From Dysgonomonas gadei ATCC BAA-286 (lineage in GTDB: Bacteria; Bacteroidota; Bacteroidia; Bacteroidales; Dysgonomonadaceae): a DNA stretch of 64,000 nt. Position numbers and translations under genes: made by a program. Within the stretch, counting starts at the first letter, position 1. Each line of letters begins with the position of its first letter. Under the pieces are notes generated by a model. The model did no database searches and was not told the origin of the DNA. It saw nothing but the letters and a program-made list of their open reading frames with translations. Location of the stretch: assembly GCF_000213555.1 (NCBI RefSeq), contig NZ_GL891979.1, positions 538,885-602,884 on the forward strand, read 5' to 3'. Positions 53,827 through 62,129 of the stretch are shown piece after piece.

Positions 53827-54173
53827 ATTGTATAAATTAAAAAATAAGAATATTTATTATGTATTTATAGCAAGAGAAAAGCCTTTGATCACATATCCTT
53901 CTACATTTTCCGGCTTTTATGAATCTGAAATTTATTTGACAAGGTTTTACCTGAAGATACCAAAATATTTGAAATGAAAAATAACTAAAAATATACTTTT
54001 TTAAAGTAATAAATAAAGATCTGTCAACCCATCGGGGGTATGCCCATCATTGATTATCCGGGTATTTGAGATATACACCTATTATATAGTTTATGACGTG
54101 GAGAATTTAATGGTCGTGATGACCATAAGATTTGTTTTTATGTATATACATTCGTATATACTTATTGTCTTCC

Positions 54174-54209
54174 AAAACCTGTGAGTCGGGATGATTCGTA
54201 GGTTTTTTT
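54174..54209 (+). terminator. Hairpin, copy 2 of a repeated loop motif
   Basis: Stem AAAACCT with AGGTTTT, loop containing GAGTCGGGATGATTCG, which can form an inner stem GAGTC/GATTC, followed by a run of seven T. This is a good intrinsic terminator although no gene precedes it, so it implies an untranslated RNA ending here. Confidence 0.6.
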
Positions 54210-54982
54210 ATTCTTCATTTGTTGATTCGCATATTATAAGAAAGATAAATACCCGGTATATATATTTTCAGGAAATCCGTTTTGCAATTTTTCTCTTATC
54301 TCACCAGTAAATCGCAATATGACTTTACATTTGATTATCCGGTCTTTTTTTAAGTATCAATCATATATATGATATCTATAATCGATAAATGTGTTCTATA
54401 AGTGTTTGATTTATAATATACTAAAAGAGTTTGAATAGCTAGTCTCTGTTTCTGCATTATTCATTTGTTAAATTCATTATTGTATGTTTTATGTAAGTTA
54501 AAAAACATATAATGGGAATGTGTGGAAGTGAAATTGTGTCAATAATGATTATTCTGTGCCAGGATGGAAAAAGAGAAAATCGCAACCTTAAAATACTATA
54601 AAAATGTACCATAAATAAGGTCATATAGATAGATATTTGTAGAAAGAAATATAGCATGGATACATTGCCTTAATGATTGATTATAAATATATAACAAAAG
54701 AATGATGTGACGATTTCTTTAATTATATAATGTATATGATTTGTTAAGAAATAGATATTGTCAATATTAAGCGTACGAAGATTTTTTCTAAAAGTTGCAT
54801 ATAATAATGTAACTATAAGTTGATATGCATTATTCCGGATTACTCCTGCTGTATATTTCTTTAGTGAAGGACAAAAAATAATATAAACGTAGTGTCATAA
54901 CATAAATATATAAATAAGAATGTAGAGCTTCTTTCATAGGGTAAGAAGTAATAACCTGATAATTATTATATAATATAAGAAA

Positions 54983-55570
54983 ATGAATAATAGTCAAACA
55001 TTAAGAAAAATCTGTCTGGTTGTTTTGATTTTTACGAGCTTTTATTCTGTAAGCAGATCACAGGAAGTAGGCGTAAAAACCAATCTGGCTTATTGGGGCA
55101 CTACTACTCCCAACTTAGGCCTGGAGTTTGGGTTGGGTAAGAAAAGTACACTGGAAATTGCCGGGGGATTAAACGTCTTTGAGTTTTCTGATAACAAGAG
55201 TTTTAAGCACTGGCTTATCCAACCCGAATATCGGTGGTGGTTTTGTGAGACCTTTAATGGTCACTTTTTGGGGCTGCATGCACATGGTGCGCAATTCAAT
55301 GCCGGAGGATTGGATATCCCTGTCGGCCGTCTGGATGTCTTTAAGGATAAACGTTACGAAGGATACCTTTATGGCGGGGGCATAAGCTATGGTTACCAGT
55401 GGGTCTTGTCTAACCGGTGGAATTTCGAATTCAATATAGGTGCGGGATATGCCCGCATTCATTACGACGAGTATCCATGTACAAATTGTGGAACCAAATT
55501 AGATGAAGGCAATTACAATTATTGGGGTATAACCAAAGTGGGCCTTTCTTTTATTTATTTCTTAAAATAG
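54983..55570 (+). CDS. DUF3575 family outer-membrane protein of the fimbrial locus
   Basis: 195 residues; signal peptide about 1-27 (RKICLVVLIFTSFYSVSRSQ). One DUF3575 domain: VGVKTNLAYWGTTTPNLGLE, KKSTLEIAGGLNVFEF, LIQPEYRWWFCETFNGHFLG, GGISYGYQWVLSNRWNFEFN, all amphipathic strands of a small beta-barrel. DUF3575 genes commonly stand first in Mfa/Fim-type fimbrial operons, but their part in assembly is not settled. It is followed after 6 bases by the DUF3868/OmpA-like gene, so the two are surely co-transcribed. Confidence 0.88.
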   Translation: MNNSQTLRKICLVVLIFTSFYSVSRSQEVGVKTNLAYWGTTTPNLGLEFGLGKKSTLEIAGGLNVFEFSDNKSFKHWLIQPEYRWWFCETFNGHFLGLHAHGAQFNAGGLDIPVGRLDVFKDKRYEGYLYGGGISYGYQWVLSNRWNFEFNIGAGYARIHYDEYPCTNCGTKLDEGNYNYWGITKVGLSFIYFLK

Positions 55571-55576
55571 GAAGCA

Positions 55577-57046
55577 ATGAAGAAGAAAATTATATTAAAG
55601 TCATCCCTGTATATATTATTAACAATATTCTTTACACCTGCTTATTCACAAGTCCGGACCGAAAAAATACAAGTATCGGCAGAACATTTTGTCAGGCAGG
55701 GTAATCAGGTTCTGGTCTCTATGGATATAGTTATTCCTGAAGAGATGGATGTTAAGAGAAATGACATGGTTATCCTTACACCTGTTCTCAAGTCCAATGA
55801 AAATAATATGGATTATCTTAATCTTCCGCCTGTAGCTGTAACAGGAGGTTTGCGAAATAAAATTATAAACCGTAAAAATAAACTTGGGGGTGATCTGCCT
55901 TTCGAAACACAACCGGAAACGATTCTTAAGAGAAAGAATAAAACGGAACAATCAGTCAGTTACAGTGTAGACGTTCCTTACAAATCCTGGATGGACGATG
56001 CATCTTTGGTGATTGAAAAGAATGTGTCGGGATGTGCAAACTGTTCCGAACCTGCAGGTAATCAGCTGATCGCGCATAATATATTGCCTAAGAAAGATCC
56101 GGAATTGTATAAACTTACATTCATTGTGCCTGAAGTAGAGCCTGTTAAAGCTCGCAGCGATCGTCATACGGCGACCTTTAATTATATCGTCGACCGGTAC
56201 GAACTATTACGTGACTACAAGAATAACTCACGGGAATTTGCTCAGGTGGATAGTGTGATCGGTGAAATAAGGGACAACAAAGACTTGGAGATTACAGAGT
56301 TTAGTGTAGCCGGATATGCTTCGCCGGAAGGGGGATTTGAGCATAACCGGAAACTGGCGGAAAACCGGGCTAACTCATTTGCTGATTATTTGGTTACTAA
56401 GTTTGGCGTACCACGTAATAAGTTTACAGTTGATGGGATGGGAGAGGACTGGCCCGGATTGCGGAAAGCTGTAGCATTATCCTCATTGGCAGATAGACAA
56501 GCTGTACTGGATATTATTGATAAAGTTTCAAATCCGGATGCACGCGACGGGGAACTTTTAAAGCTTTCGGGTGGTGATACTTACCGTACATTGCTCAACA
56601 ACTATTATCCGGCATTGCGCCGTACCGAATATTCTATCGCATATGTAGTACGTGCATTTAATGTAGAGGAAGCCAGACAGGTAATCAAAAAGAACCCTAA
56701 GCTGCTTAGTCTGAACGAAATGTATCTTGTGGCAGAGAGCTATCCGTCCGATAGCAAAGAATTCAGAGAAGTATTTGATATAGCTGTCAGGCTATATCCT
56801 GACAGTGAAATAGCCATTATGAATTCGGCTGCGGCAGATATTGAAAGTAAAAATCTGGATGCAGCTATCGAACGATTGAAAAAAATAGAAGACAAACCTC
56901 AATCCTGGAATAATCTTGGAGTTGCATATATACTCAAAGGTGACTCAGAGAAAGCTGTAGATTATTTTAGAAAATCAGCAGACTACAAGGACCCGAATGG
57001 AAAAGCAAATTTAGAAATAATAGAGAAATCAATTGACACAAAATAG
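55577..57046 (+). CDS. DUF3868 protein with OmpA-like and TPR regions
   Basis: 489 residues; signal peptide MKKKIILKSSLYILLTIFFT, cut near AYSQ. Residues about 25-175 are the DUF3868 beta-domain (IQVSAEHFVRQGNQVLVSMD, LPPVAVTGGLRNKIINRKN). About 200-360 resembles an OmpA-type peptidoglycan-binding domain (ITEFSVAGYASPEGGFEHNR, KLAENRANSFADYLVTKFGV). The C-terminal 110 residues are TPR-like (WNNLGVAYILKGDSEKAVDY). It would link fimbrial assembly at the outer membrane to the cell wall. It is followed by 50 bases and the major subunit. The family is fixed by its place beside DUF3575 and the Mfa genes. Confidence 0.87.
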   Translation: MKKKIILKSSLYILLTIFFTPAYSQVRTEKIQVSAEHFVRQGNQVLVSMDIVIPEEMDVKRNDMVILTPVLKSNENNMDYLNLPPVAVTGGLRNKIINRKNKLGGDLPFETQPETILKRKNKTEQSVSYSVDVPYKSWMDDASLVIEKNVSGCANCSEPAGNQLIAHNILPKKDPELYKLTFIVPEVEPVKARSDRHTATFNYIVDRYELLRDYKNNSREFAQVDSVIGEIRDNKDLEITEFSVAGYASPEGGFEHNRKLAENRANSFADYLVTKFGVPRNKFTVDGMGEDWPGLRKAVALSSLADRQAVLDIIDKVSNPDARDGELLKLSGGDTYRTLLNNYYPALRRTEYSIAYVVRAFNVEEARQVIKKNPKLLSLNEMYLVAESYPSDSKEFREVFDIAVRLYPDSEIAIMNSAAADIESKNLDAAIERLKKIEDKPQSWNNLGVAYILKGDSEKAVDYFRKSADYKDPNGKANLEIIEKSIDTK

Positions 57047-57096
57047 AAAGTGCATAATAAATCTTATGAGAATAATTCTTTAAAAATGAATAGAAA

Positions 57097-58680
57097 ATGA
57101 CGATTAGTAAATTATTTATGATTGGTGCTGTAGCCCTGACTCTGGGATTTACAGCATGTAGCAGTGACGATGACATTACATCATCGACCGGGGAAAAGGA
57201 AGCGAACACAAACGTGAGTGTTACATTAAGTATGTCTTTGAGCGGAAACCAGAATTCAACTAAAGCTGCTGGTTTACCGGAAGATTATAATTATCTTGAT
57301 GAATGGGCGGGAAAAGATAAAATTGAGAAAATAGCAATTTATCTTGTAGATGGAACTACAGTGACAATGAAGCCTTTCGCAGTAGGTACTGATTATTTAT
57401 TGACAAAGAATGGAAATCAGGTTGTTTTAACACCACAGACATCCGCAGCTATTAAAACATCGGCAGGTATTAAAAAAGTTTATGTACTGGTGAACGGAAC
57501 ATCGGATGTTGAGACAGCTTTGGCTGCGACTCCTGCCGATGCATTCGAAAACGCTTATAAAACACTGGCCTTAACTCTTGCCAACTCAGGTACAGACCTT
57601 GCCGTAAGTACATCAGCTGAAAAACTGGCTAAGAAAAACGGTATTGTTGATGAAACGATTGTAATGACTAATACTGCTGAAATTACAATCAATGTTGCGC
57701 CTAATATAACTGAAGTTCAGACAATCTCAGGAGGCCAGAACCGTGCGAGTGTGAATGTGGAAAGAGCTGTTGCCCGTGTAATGGTAACCACTGAAAACGA
57801 TACTTATGATATAAAATCGGGAGCAACTACTTTGGGGACTGTTTCTGATATAACATGGGTACTGGCTCAGGGAGAGAACTCTTTATTCGTTCAGCGCAAA
57901 GCAGATTTCGCTACACCTAATTTCGGATGGTCGCCTGCTACAGATGCAGCATATATAAGTGATGCAGGTAGTAAATATGATTACTCAGGCTTGTTCGAAG
58001 CATATGATCCCGCAACTCAGTTTGGAGGAACGGCAGTACCGACAATGGCTGATTATAATACCGATCCTAAAGGAACTGTAACTGCTGATCTGGATGCTCA
58101 ACTTTCAGGTAAGTTCATATTACCGAATACACATACTATTGGTGTTGCGGAAGCATCAAACTACAAGAAAGGAAATACTGCTTATGTCCTTGTAAGGGCT
58201 AAATTTACACCTGGTGTGTTTATCGATGGAGGTTCGTATACTGCTGGGGATGACTTCTATGTAGGTGCAAACGGAAGATTCTACATATCTTCGGATAATG
58301 CTGTTGATCCGGCCAAAGGCGGCGTTGTAGGACAGACAGTAGCTAAATATGTTGGTGGCAAAATACTATACTATGCATGGGTGAACCCGGATAATGTTCC
58401 AAACTGGTATAATTCACCGGTAGTAAGAAACAATGTTTACCATGTTCATATTACAGGCTTTAAAAATCTTGGAACTAATTGGAATCCGCTTTATCCCGAA
58501 GATCCGAACAGTCCTACTCCATCAAATCCCGATCCAAAACCAAACGTACCAGGGGTAACCGAACCGGAAAATCCGATTGATCCGACTGATCCGTTGACTT
58601 CTCCCGAAACATGGATGAGTGTCGATGTTACTGTTCTTCCTTGGACTCTACATTCTTACAAAGTAGATCTGGGTATCTGA
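57097..58680 (+). CDS. mfa1: Mfa1 family major fimbrial subunit, lipoprotein precursor
   Basis: 527 residues. Lipobox GFTAC (Cys21) followed by SSDDD, an acidic surface-export signal. The mature N-terminal domain (TNVSVTLSMSLSGNQNSTKA, WAGKDKIEKIAIYLVDGT) fits the Mfa1/FimA fold. VERAVARVMV is the conserved strand of the second domain. The C-terminus WMSVDVTVLPWTLHSYKVDL is the Mfa1 C-terminal region used for donor-strand polymerisation after Rgp-type protease removal of the N-terminus. A Pro/Asp-rich linker (PEDPNSPTPSNPDPKPN) precedes it. A hairpin follows the gene, as expected if it is made in excess over the accessory subunits. Confidence 0.88.
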   Translation: MTISKLFMIGAVALTLGFTACSSDDDITSSTGEKEANTNVSVTLSMSLSGNQNSTKAAGLPEDYNYLDEWAGKDKIEKIAIYLVDGTTVTMKPFAVGTDYLLTKNGNQVVLTPQTSAAIKTSAGIKKVYVLVNGTSDVETALAATPADAFENAYKTLALTLANSGTDLAVSTSAEKLAKKNGIVDETIVMTNTAEITINVAPNITEVQTISGGQNRASVNVERAVARVMVTTENDTYDIKSGATTLGTVSDITWVLAQGENSLFVQRKADFATPNFGWSPATDAAYISDAGSKYDYSGLFEAYDPATQFGGTAVPTMADYNTDPKGTVTADLDAQLSGKFILPNTHTIGVAEASNYKKGNTAYVLVRAKFTPGVFIDGGSYTAGDDFYVGANGRFYISSDNAVDPAKGGVVGQTVAKYVGGKILYYAWVNPDNVPNWYNSPVVRNNVYHVHITGFKNLGTNWNPLYPEDPNSPTPSNPDPKPNVPGVTEPENPIDPTDPLTSPETWMSVDVTVLPWTLHSYKVDLGI

Positions 58681-58712
58681 CTATTATAGAATATCTGATA
58701 TGTAAAATACAG

Positions 58713-58740
58713 CCGGAGGACGTATTTAGGCTTCCTCCGG
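58713..58740 (+). promoter_or_regulatory. Hairpin after the major fimbrial subunit gene
   Basis: A perfect 8-bp GC-rich stem (CCGGAGGA with TCCTCCGG) has a 12-base loop and a weak AT end (TTATT). It lies between the major subunit and the minor subunits and is likely to lower read-through or protect the upstream mRNA, giving excess major subunit. Confidence 0.6.
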
Positions 58741-58769
58741 TTATTAAAACAAACATCAATTAATTAAAA

Positions 58770-59759
58770 ATGAAACGGATGAAGAATTTGCGAATCAGGA
58801 TTATGATGACATTGTTCGCGCTGGGAACAGTTTTATGGAGTTGCGATTCCCTTATCTACAATGATCTGGCGGATTGCCCCCAGGGTGTTTATGTAAAATT
58901 CTATTCCATGACTCCATGTGCGACAGACTCTGCTTTCATTGGTAATGTTTCATCGCTTACAGTGTTTGCATTCGATGAAGAAGGAATATTGGTGACTTCA
59001 GTAAACCAGCAAAATGTCACTCTCGACCGTGATTTTGAAGTTCTTATGCCGGTTTCCAATGGTAATTATTCATTCATAGCGTGGGCTGGTGTCAATGAAA
59101 AATTCAGCAGGAGCGCCTTTACTCAAAAGGTAACAACCAAGAAGGATGTGATGTTAGCTATCAACTCCACAAATAGTATAGCGGCCCGTTTAGCGACTAC
59201 AGAACGTATCTGGCATGGAGAAAGTCCGATTGTTTTTCTTCCTGATCCTGAAGAATACGGTTCATTATATAAGCACACGGCTGTTAATCTGCATGAACTG
59301 ACCAACAGGGTAAATATTATTGTAGAGTTCGATGAGGCTACAATGAAGGGTTACGATCCGCAAAAGCTGCATGTAGCCGTTTCTTCGGCTAACGGAATAG
59401 TACGCATAGATGGTACGATGCCTCTTAATACTCCGGTATTAACATATCCTGCAGTTGAAACTAAATTCGCCGATAATTCGGCAACATGGAATTATTCCAT
59501 GCTCGGGCTTGTTACCGGATACAATAACAAACTTAAAATAACTTATACAGGTAACGATAAAGAAGAACTTGTTTTTGACGGAGACCTCATTGCCAGTATT
59601 TTGTTGAGAACTGTAGAGGGTGGAATTAACCTGAATTGTGAGAATGATTTCACTGTCAAATTCGTGATAAAAGATTATTGTTCAGAATGCTGGACACATT
59701 TTAGCTGTGCTATTTATGTAAATAACTGGCTTGTACATAGCTATAAAACAGAATTGTAA
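58770..59759 (+). CDS. mfa2: FimB/Mfa2-like minor fimbrial subunit (anchor)
   Basis: 329 residues. Lipobox VLWSC followed by DSLIYNDLADCPQGVYVKFY, the typical start of the Mfa2/FimB fimbrial anchor family (CDS.IYxxLxxCP). The domain continues SSLTVFAFDEEGILVTS, GNYSFIAWAGVNEKFS and LHELTNRVNIIVEFDE. Mfa2 terminates polymerisation and fixes the fimbria in the outer membrane. A second ATG three codons on (58779) would be equally good. Next to the major subunit after a hairpin, followed in 30 bases by another fimbrillin-like gene. Confidence 0.88.
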   Translation: MKRMKNLRIRIMMTLFALGTVLWSCDSLIYNDLADCPQGVYVKFYSMTPCATDSAFIGNVSSLTVFAFDEEGILVTSVNQQNVTLDRDFEVLMPVSNGNYSFIAWAGVNEKFSRSAFTQKVTTKKDVMLAINSTNSIAARLATTERIWHGESPIVFLPDPEEYGSLYKHTAVNLHELTNRVNIIVEFDEATMKGYDPQKLHVAVSSANGIVRIDGTMPLNTPVLTYPAVETKFADNSATWNYSMLGLVTGYNNKLKITYTGNDKEELVFDGDLIASILLRTVEGGINLNCENDFTVKFVIKDYCSECWTHFSCAIYVNNWLVHSYKTEL

Positions 59760-59788
59760 ATCTAAGCTGTCGGGCTTAAATAATCGAT

Positions 59789-61096
59789 ATGATTATGAGA
59801 TTGAATTTATTATATGTAGCACTTATTGGAATGCTGGTTTCTTTTTCAGCATGCGAATCACAGATCTACGATAATCATCAGGATATAGATAATGAGACGG
59901 GTAAAGAACCTCAGGTTTTCCTGTCGATAACTAAAGCACAGGCTGCAGGGTTGGAATCTTTTAATGCTGATGTTGTGGACTATGAGGACCGTGTGCATGA
60001 TCTTGCCATGCTGGCTTTCGATTCATCAACCGGAGTAAAAGTCTGTGAATTCTTTGATGAAGAGATACCGTTTACTGATAAGGAAAAAACTTTTACGGTT
60101 CAGATGACGGCGGGGCAGCGTGATTTTTACTTTGTGGCCAATATGCCAATGGATGACCTGAAAGGCATCACTACCAAATCGGCTATGGACGCTTATATGA
60201 ATGCCTTTAGCGAATTGGATGCCGATTTATACCTGAACGCACAGGAATCGAAAGGCTTTCCTATGTCGAGAGTATATCTGAACCAGGCTATTACAGAGGG
60301 AGGTAATATTTATTCTCCAAAACCTTTCTATCCTGATGGGGAAGAAAGGGTAAAACTTATCCGTGTAGTTGCAAAGCTGGAAGTACAGATCGAAGGCTCT
60401 GAAATCAGTTCCGGCGTAAAAAATATATATTACAAAAATGCAAACAGGAAATTTAGCCTTATATCACCGGCGACTCCTGTTACTCCTGTTTATTATGAAG
60501 ATAAACCTTTGAAAAAAGTAGGAAATAGATATATCTATTATATGCCTGAAGCTTTGATGAAGGCTCCCGATTGGTCGGTCCTAGCCGATCACAAACCGAT
60601 TAATTACTTTTTGATTGAGACTCTCGATGGTGCTTTCTATGAAATACCGATCATAACGGATAGCCGTACGATAACCGACACAGATTATTTATCTTTTGCT
60701 ACCGGGCAGCAGACTGATAAGCCGGATTACAATATTTACCGTAACCGCCATTATTCCTATATTATCAGCAAACTGCGTGCCATAGAAATCATCTATAGCC
60801 TCGATCCGTGGCAGGTTAAACAAAGCTCGGCCTATATGGGATACGGATATAATGTTACTGTGGATGAGGATGGAAAGGTCACAATCGGTAATACGGTAGA
60901 AGCATGTACCCCTCATGCAGTCAGATTAAAAACCATAACTCCTTTTAAGTTTTCTGATGGTACGGACGAAAAAGACTTTGATAGCCTGGACACTGTAGCA
61001 TCAGCCGATTATCAGTTGGGGACTATACCTGCCGCAGGCCAGTCGTATCTGGAGGTATGGTATAATGATAATCTTGTTAAAACCTTTATCAAATAA
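59789..61096 (+). CDS. Fimbrillin-like accessory lipoprotein
   Basis: 435 residues. Lipobox FSAC followed by ESQIYD; another ATG at 59795 is possible. The N-terminal domain is fimbrillin-like (VFLSITKAQAAGLESFNADV, VHDLAMLAFDSSTGVKVCEF, QRDFYFVANMPMDDLKGITT), with the usual second-domain strand KLIRVVAKLEVQI. The C-terminal part (IIYSLDPWQVKQSS) has the Pro-Trp feature of Mfa/Fim subunits, then a short extra domain. Probably an accessory tip subunit of the Mfa3/Mfa4 kind; the exact position cannot be told. 12 bases separate it from the next gene. Confidence 0.75.
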   Translation: MIMRLNLLYVALIGMLVSFSACESQIYDNHQDIDNETGKEPQVFLSITKAQAAGLESFNADVVDYEDRVHDLAMLAFDSSTGVKVCEFFDEEIPFTDKEKTFTVQMTAGQRDFYFVANMPMDDLKGITTKSAMDAYMNAFSELDADLYLNAQESKGFPMSRVYLNQAITEGGNIYSPKPFYPDGEERVKLIRVVAKLEVQIEGSEISSGVKNIYYKNANRKFSLISPATPVTPVYYEDKPLKKVGNRYIYYMPEALMKAPDWSVLADHKPINYFLIETLDGAFYEIPIITDSRTITDTDYLSFATGQQTDKPDYNIYRNRHYSYIISKLRAIEIIYSLDPWQVKQSSAYMGYGYNVTVDEDGKVTIGNTVEACTPHAVRLKTITPFKFSDGTDEKDFDSLDTVASADYQLGTIPAAGQSYLEVWYNDNLVKTFIK

Positions 61097-61108
61097 GAGA
61101 AAAGAAGT

Positions 61109-62047
61109 ATGAAAAGAATAGTATATATATCATTGCTTTTAAGTATGTTCTTTGTTGCCTGCTCCAATGAGGAAACTACAGATACTGCCTTAGAGAATAA
61201 TAAGATTGAGTTATCTTTCAGCATAGATAATTACGTCACAAAACAGACAAAGGCGGCTGATGCGGGAACTGTGGAAGAACAACGTATAGATGATTTATAC
61301 TTGTTCCTCTTTCCTACGACAGGTTCACAAACCTTGAAAAAGTATTATGTCAATACTGCAACTTTTACCGGAGGCTCATGGAACAGTAGCAATAGTAAGG
61401 TCTCATTAAACCTGACTCAGGCCGAAGCCGGTAACAGGCAGGTTTATATTATAGCGAACTGTTCTTCAATCAAGACGGGTCTTGATGCTGTGGCCTCATT
61501 AACAGGGCTGCAATCAGTTCTGAACGAAACGTCCCAACCTTGGTCGGATAATATAACTACACCTATATTAATGTCGGGGAGTAAAACTCACGATTTTAAT
61601 TCTAATTTCCAACTGAATAATGTACCGCTAATCCGTGCCGTAGCTAAGGTGCAGCTTAATGTCAAACTATCGGCGGAGCATCAAAGCAGCCCTCTGTTCA
61701 ACACTATAGCGCAGTATAATTATAAATTTATTGACTTTGACAAGAATACATATGCGTTGAAGCGAGCATCTAAACCGGATAATTTAGTAAGTTCTTCTGA
61801 TTGGGTGGCATGGCAGGCTGGCGGAACTGTATCATCATACAATCTGGAGAACGGGAAGGTTACGGAGTTGATCGTTACCACTTATATCAATGAGCGTGAT
61901 AATGCAGGAAGTGCGATAGAAATAAGTATTCCTTATCAGGGCTCAGGTCCATTACCTCCGCCTGAATTCGGAAATGAAACCTATAAGTTGTTATTGCCTG
62001 CGAAAATAGAGCGCAACCATTGGTATATATACGATATGGAAATCTGA
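61109..62047 (+). CDS. Fimbrillin-like accessory lipoprotein
   Basis: 312 residues. Lipobox FFVAC (Cys18) followed by SNEET. Mfa1/FimA-type N-terminal domain (IELSFSIDNYVTKQTKAADA, IDDLYLFLFPTTGSQTLKKY, NRQVYIIANCSSIKTGLDAV) and a second domain with IRAVAKVQLNVKLS. It ends ERNHWYIYDMEI, without the Trp-rich strand seen in the major subunit, so it may cap the polymer rather than extend it. This is the shortest fimbrillin in the operon. Its part is inferred from the operon only. Confidence 0.75.
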   Translation: MKRIVYISLLLSMFFVACSNEETTDTALENNKIELSFSIDNYVTKQTKAADAGTVEEQRIDDLYLFLFPTTGSQTLKKYYVNTATFTGGSWNSSNSKVSLNLTQAEAGNRQVYIIANCSSIKTGLDAVASLTGLQSVLNETSQPWSDNITTPILMSGSKTHDFNSNFQLNNVPLIRAVAKVQLNVKLSAEHQSSPLFNTIAQYNYKFIDFDKNTYALKRASKPDNLVSSSDWVAWQAGGTVSSYNLENGKVTELIVTTYINERDNAGSAIEISIPYQGSGPLPPPEFGNETYKLLLPAKIERNHWYIYDMEI

Positions 62048-62129
62048 GAATAATATCTGAGTAATAGTTTAAATCTTGATATAACAGGCTTTGGCCGGTC
62101 ATGTTTCAAGTACAAAAAATATCAACAAT

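Larger units (their letters stand above)
53515..54982. other. 1.47-kb gene-free region before the fimbrial operon
   Basis: Very AT-rich and without a credible reading frame in six frames. It contains a -7-like box (53684-53691), an 8-bp palindrome (53741-53759), two related hairpins (53793-53823 and 54174-54206), a 7-bp stem GTATATA/TATATAC just before the second, and an imperfect hairpin around 54475-54515. I looked for paired inverted repeats of an invertible promoter and found none. The content points to non-coding RNA or a long untranslated leader. Confidence 0.5.

Noticed and set aside
53515..54982. Invertible promoter ahead of the fimbrial operon
   Set aside because: Phase-variable fimbrial promoters occur in the phylum, so I looked for a pair of inverted repeats of 12 bases or more. 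Only local hairpins were found and no recombinase gene is present.
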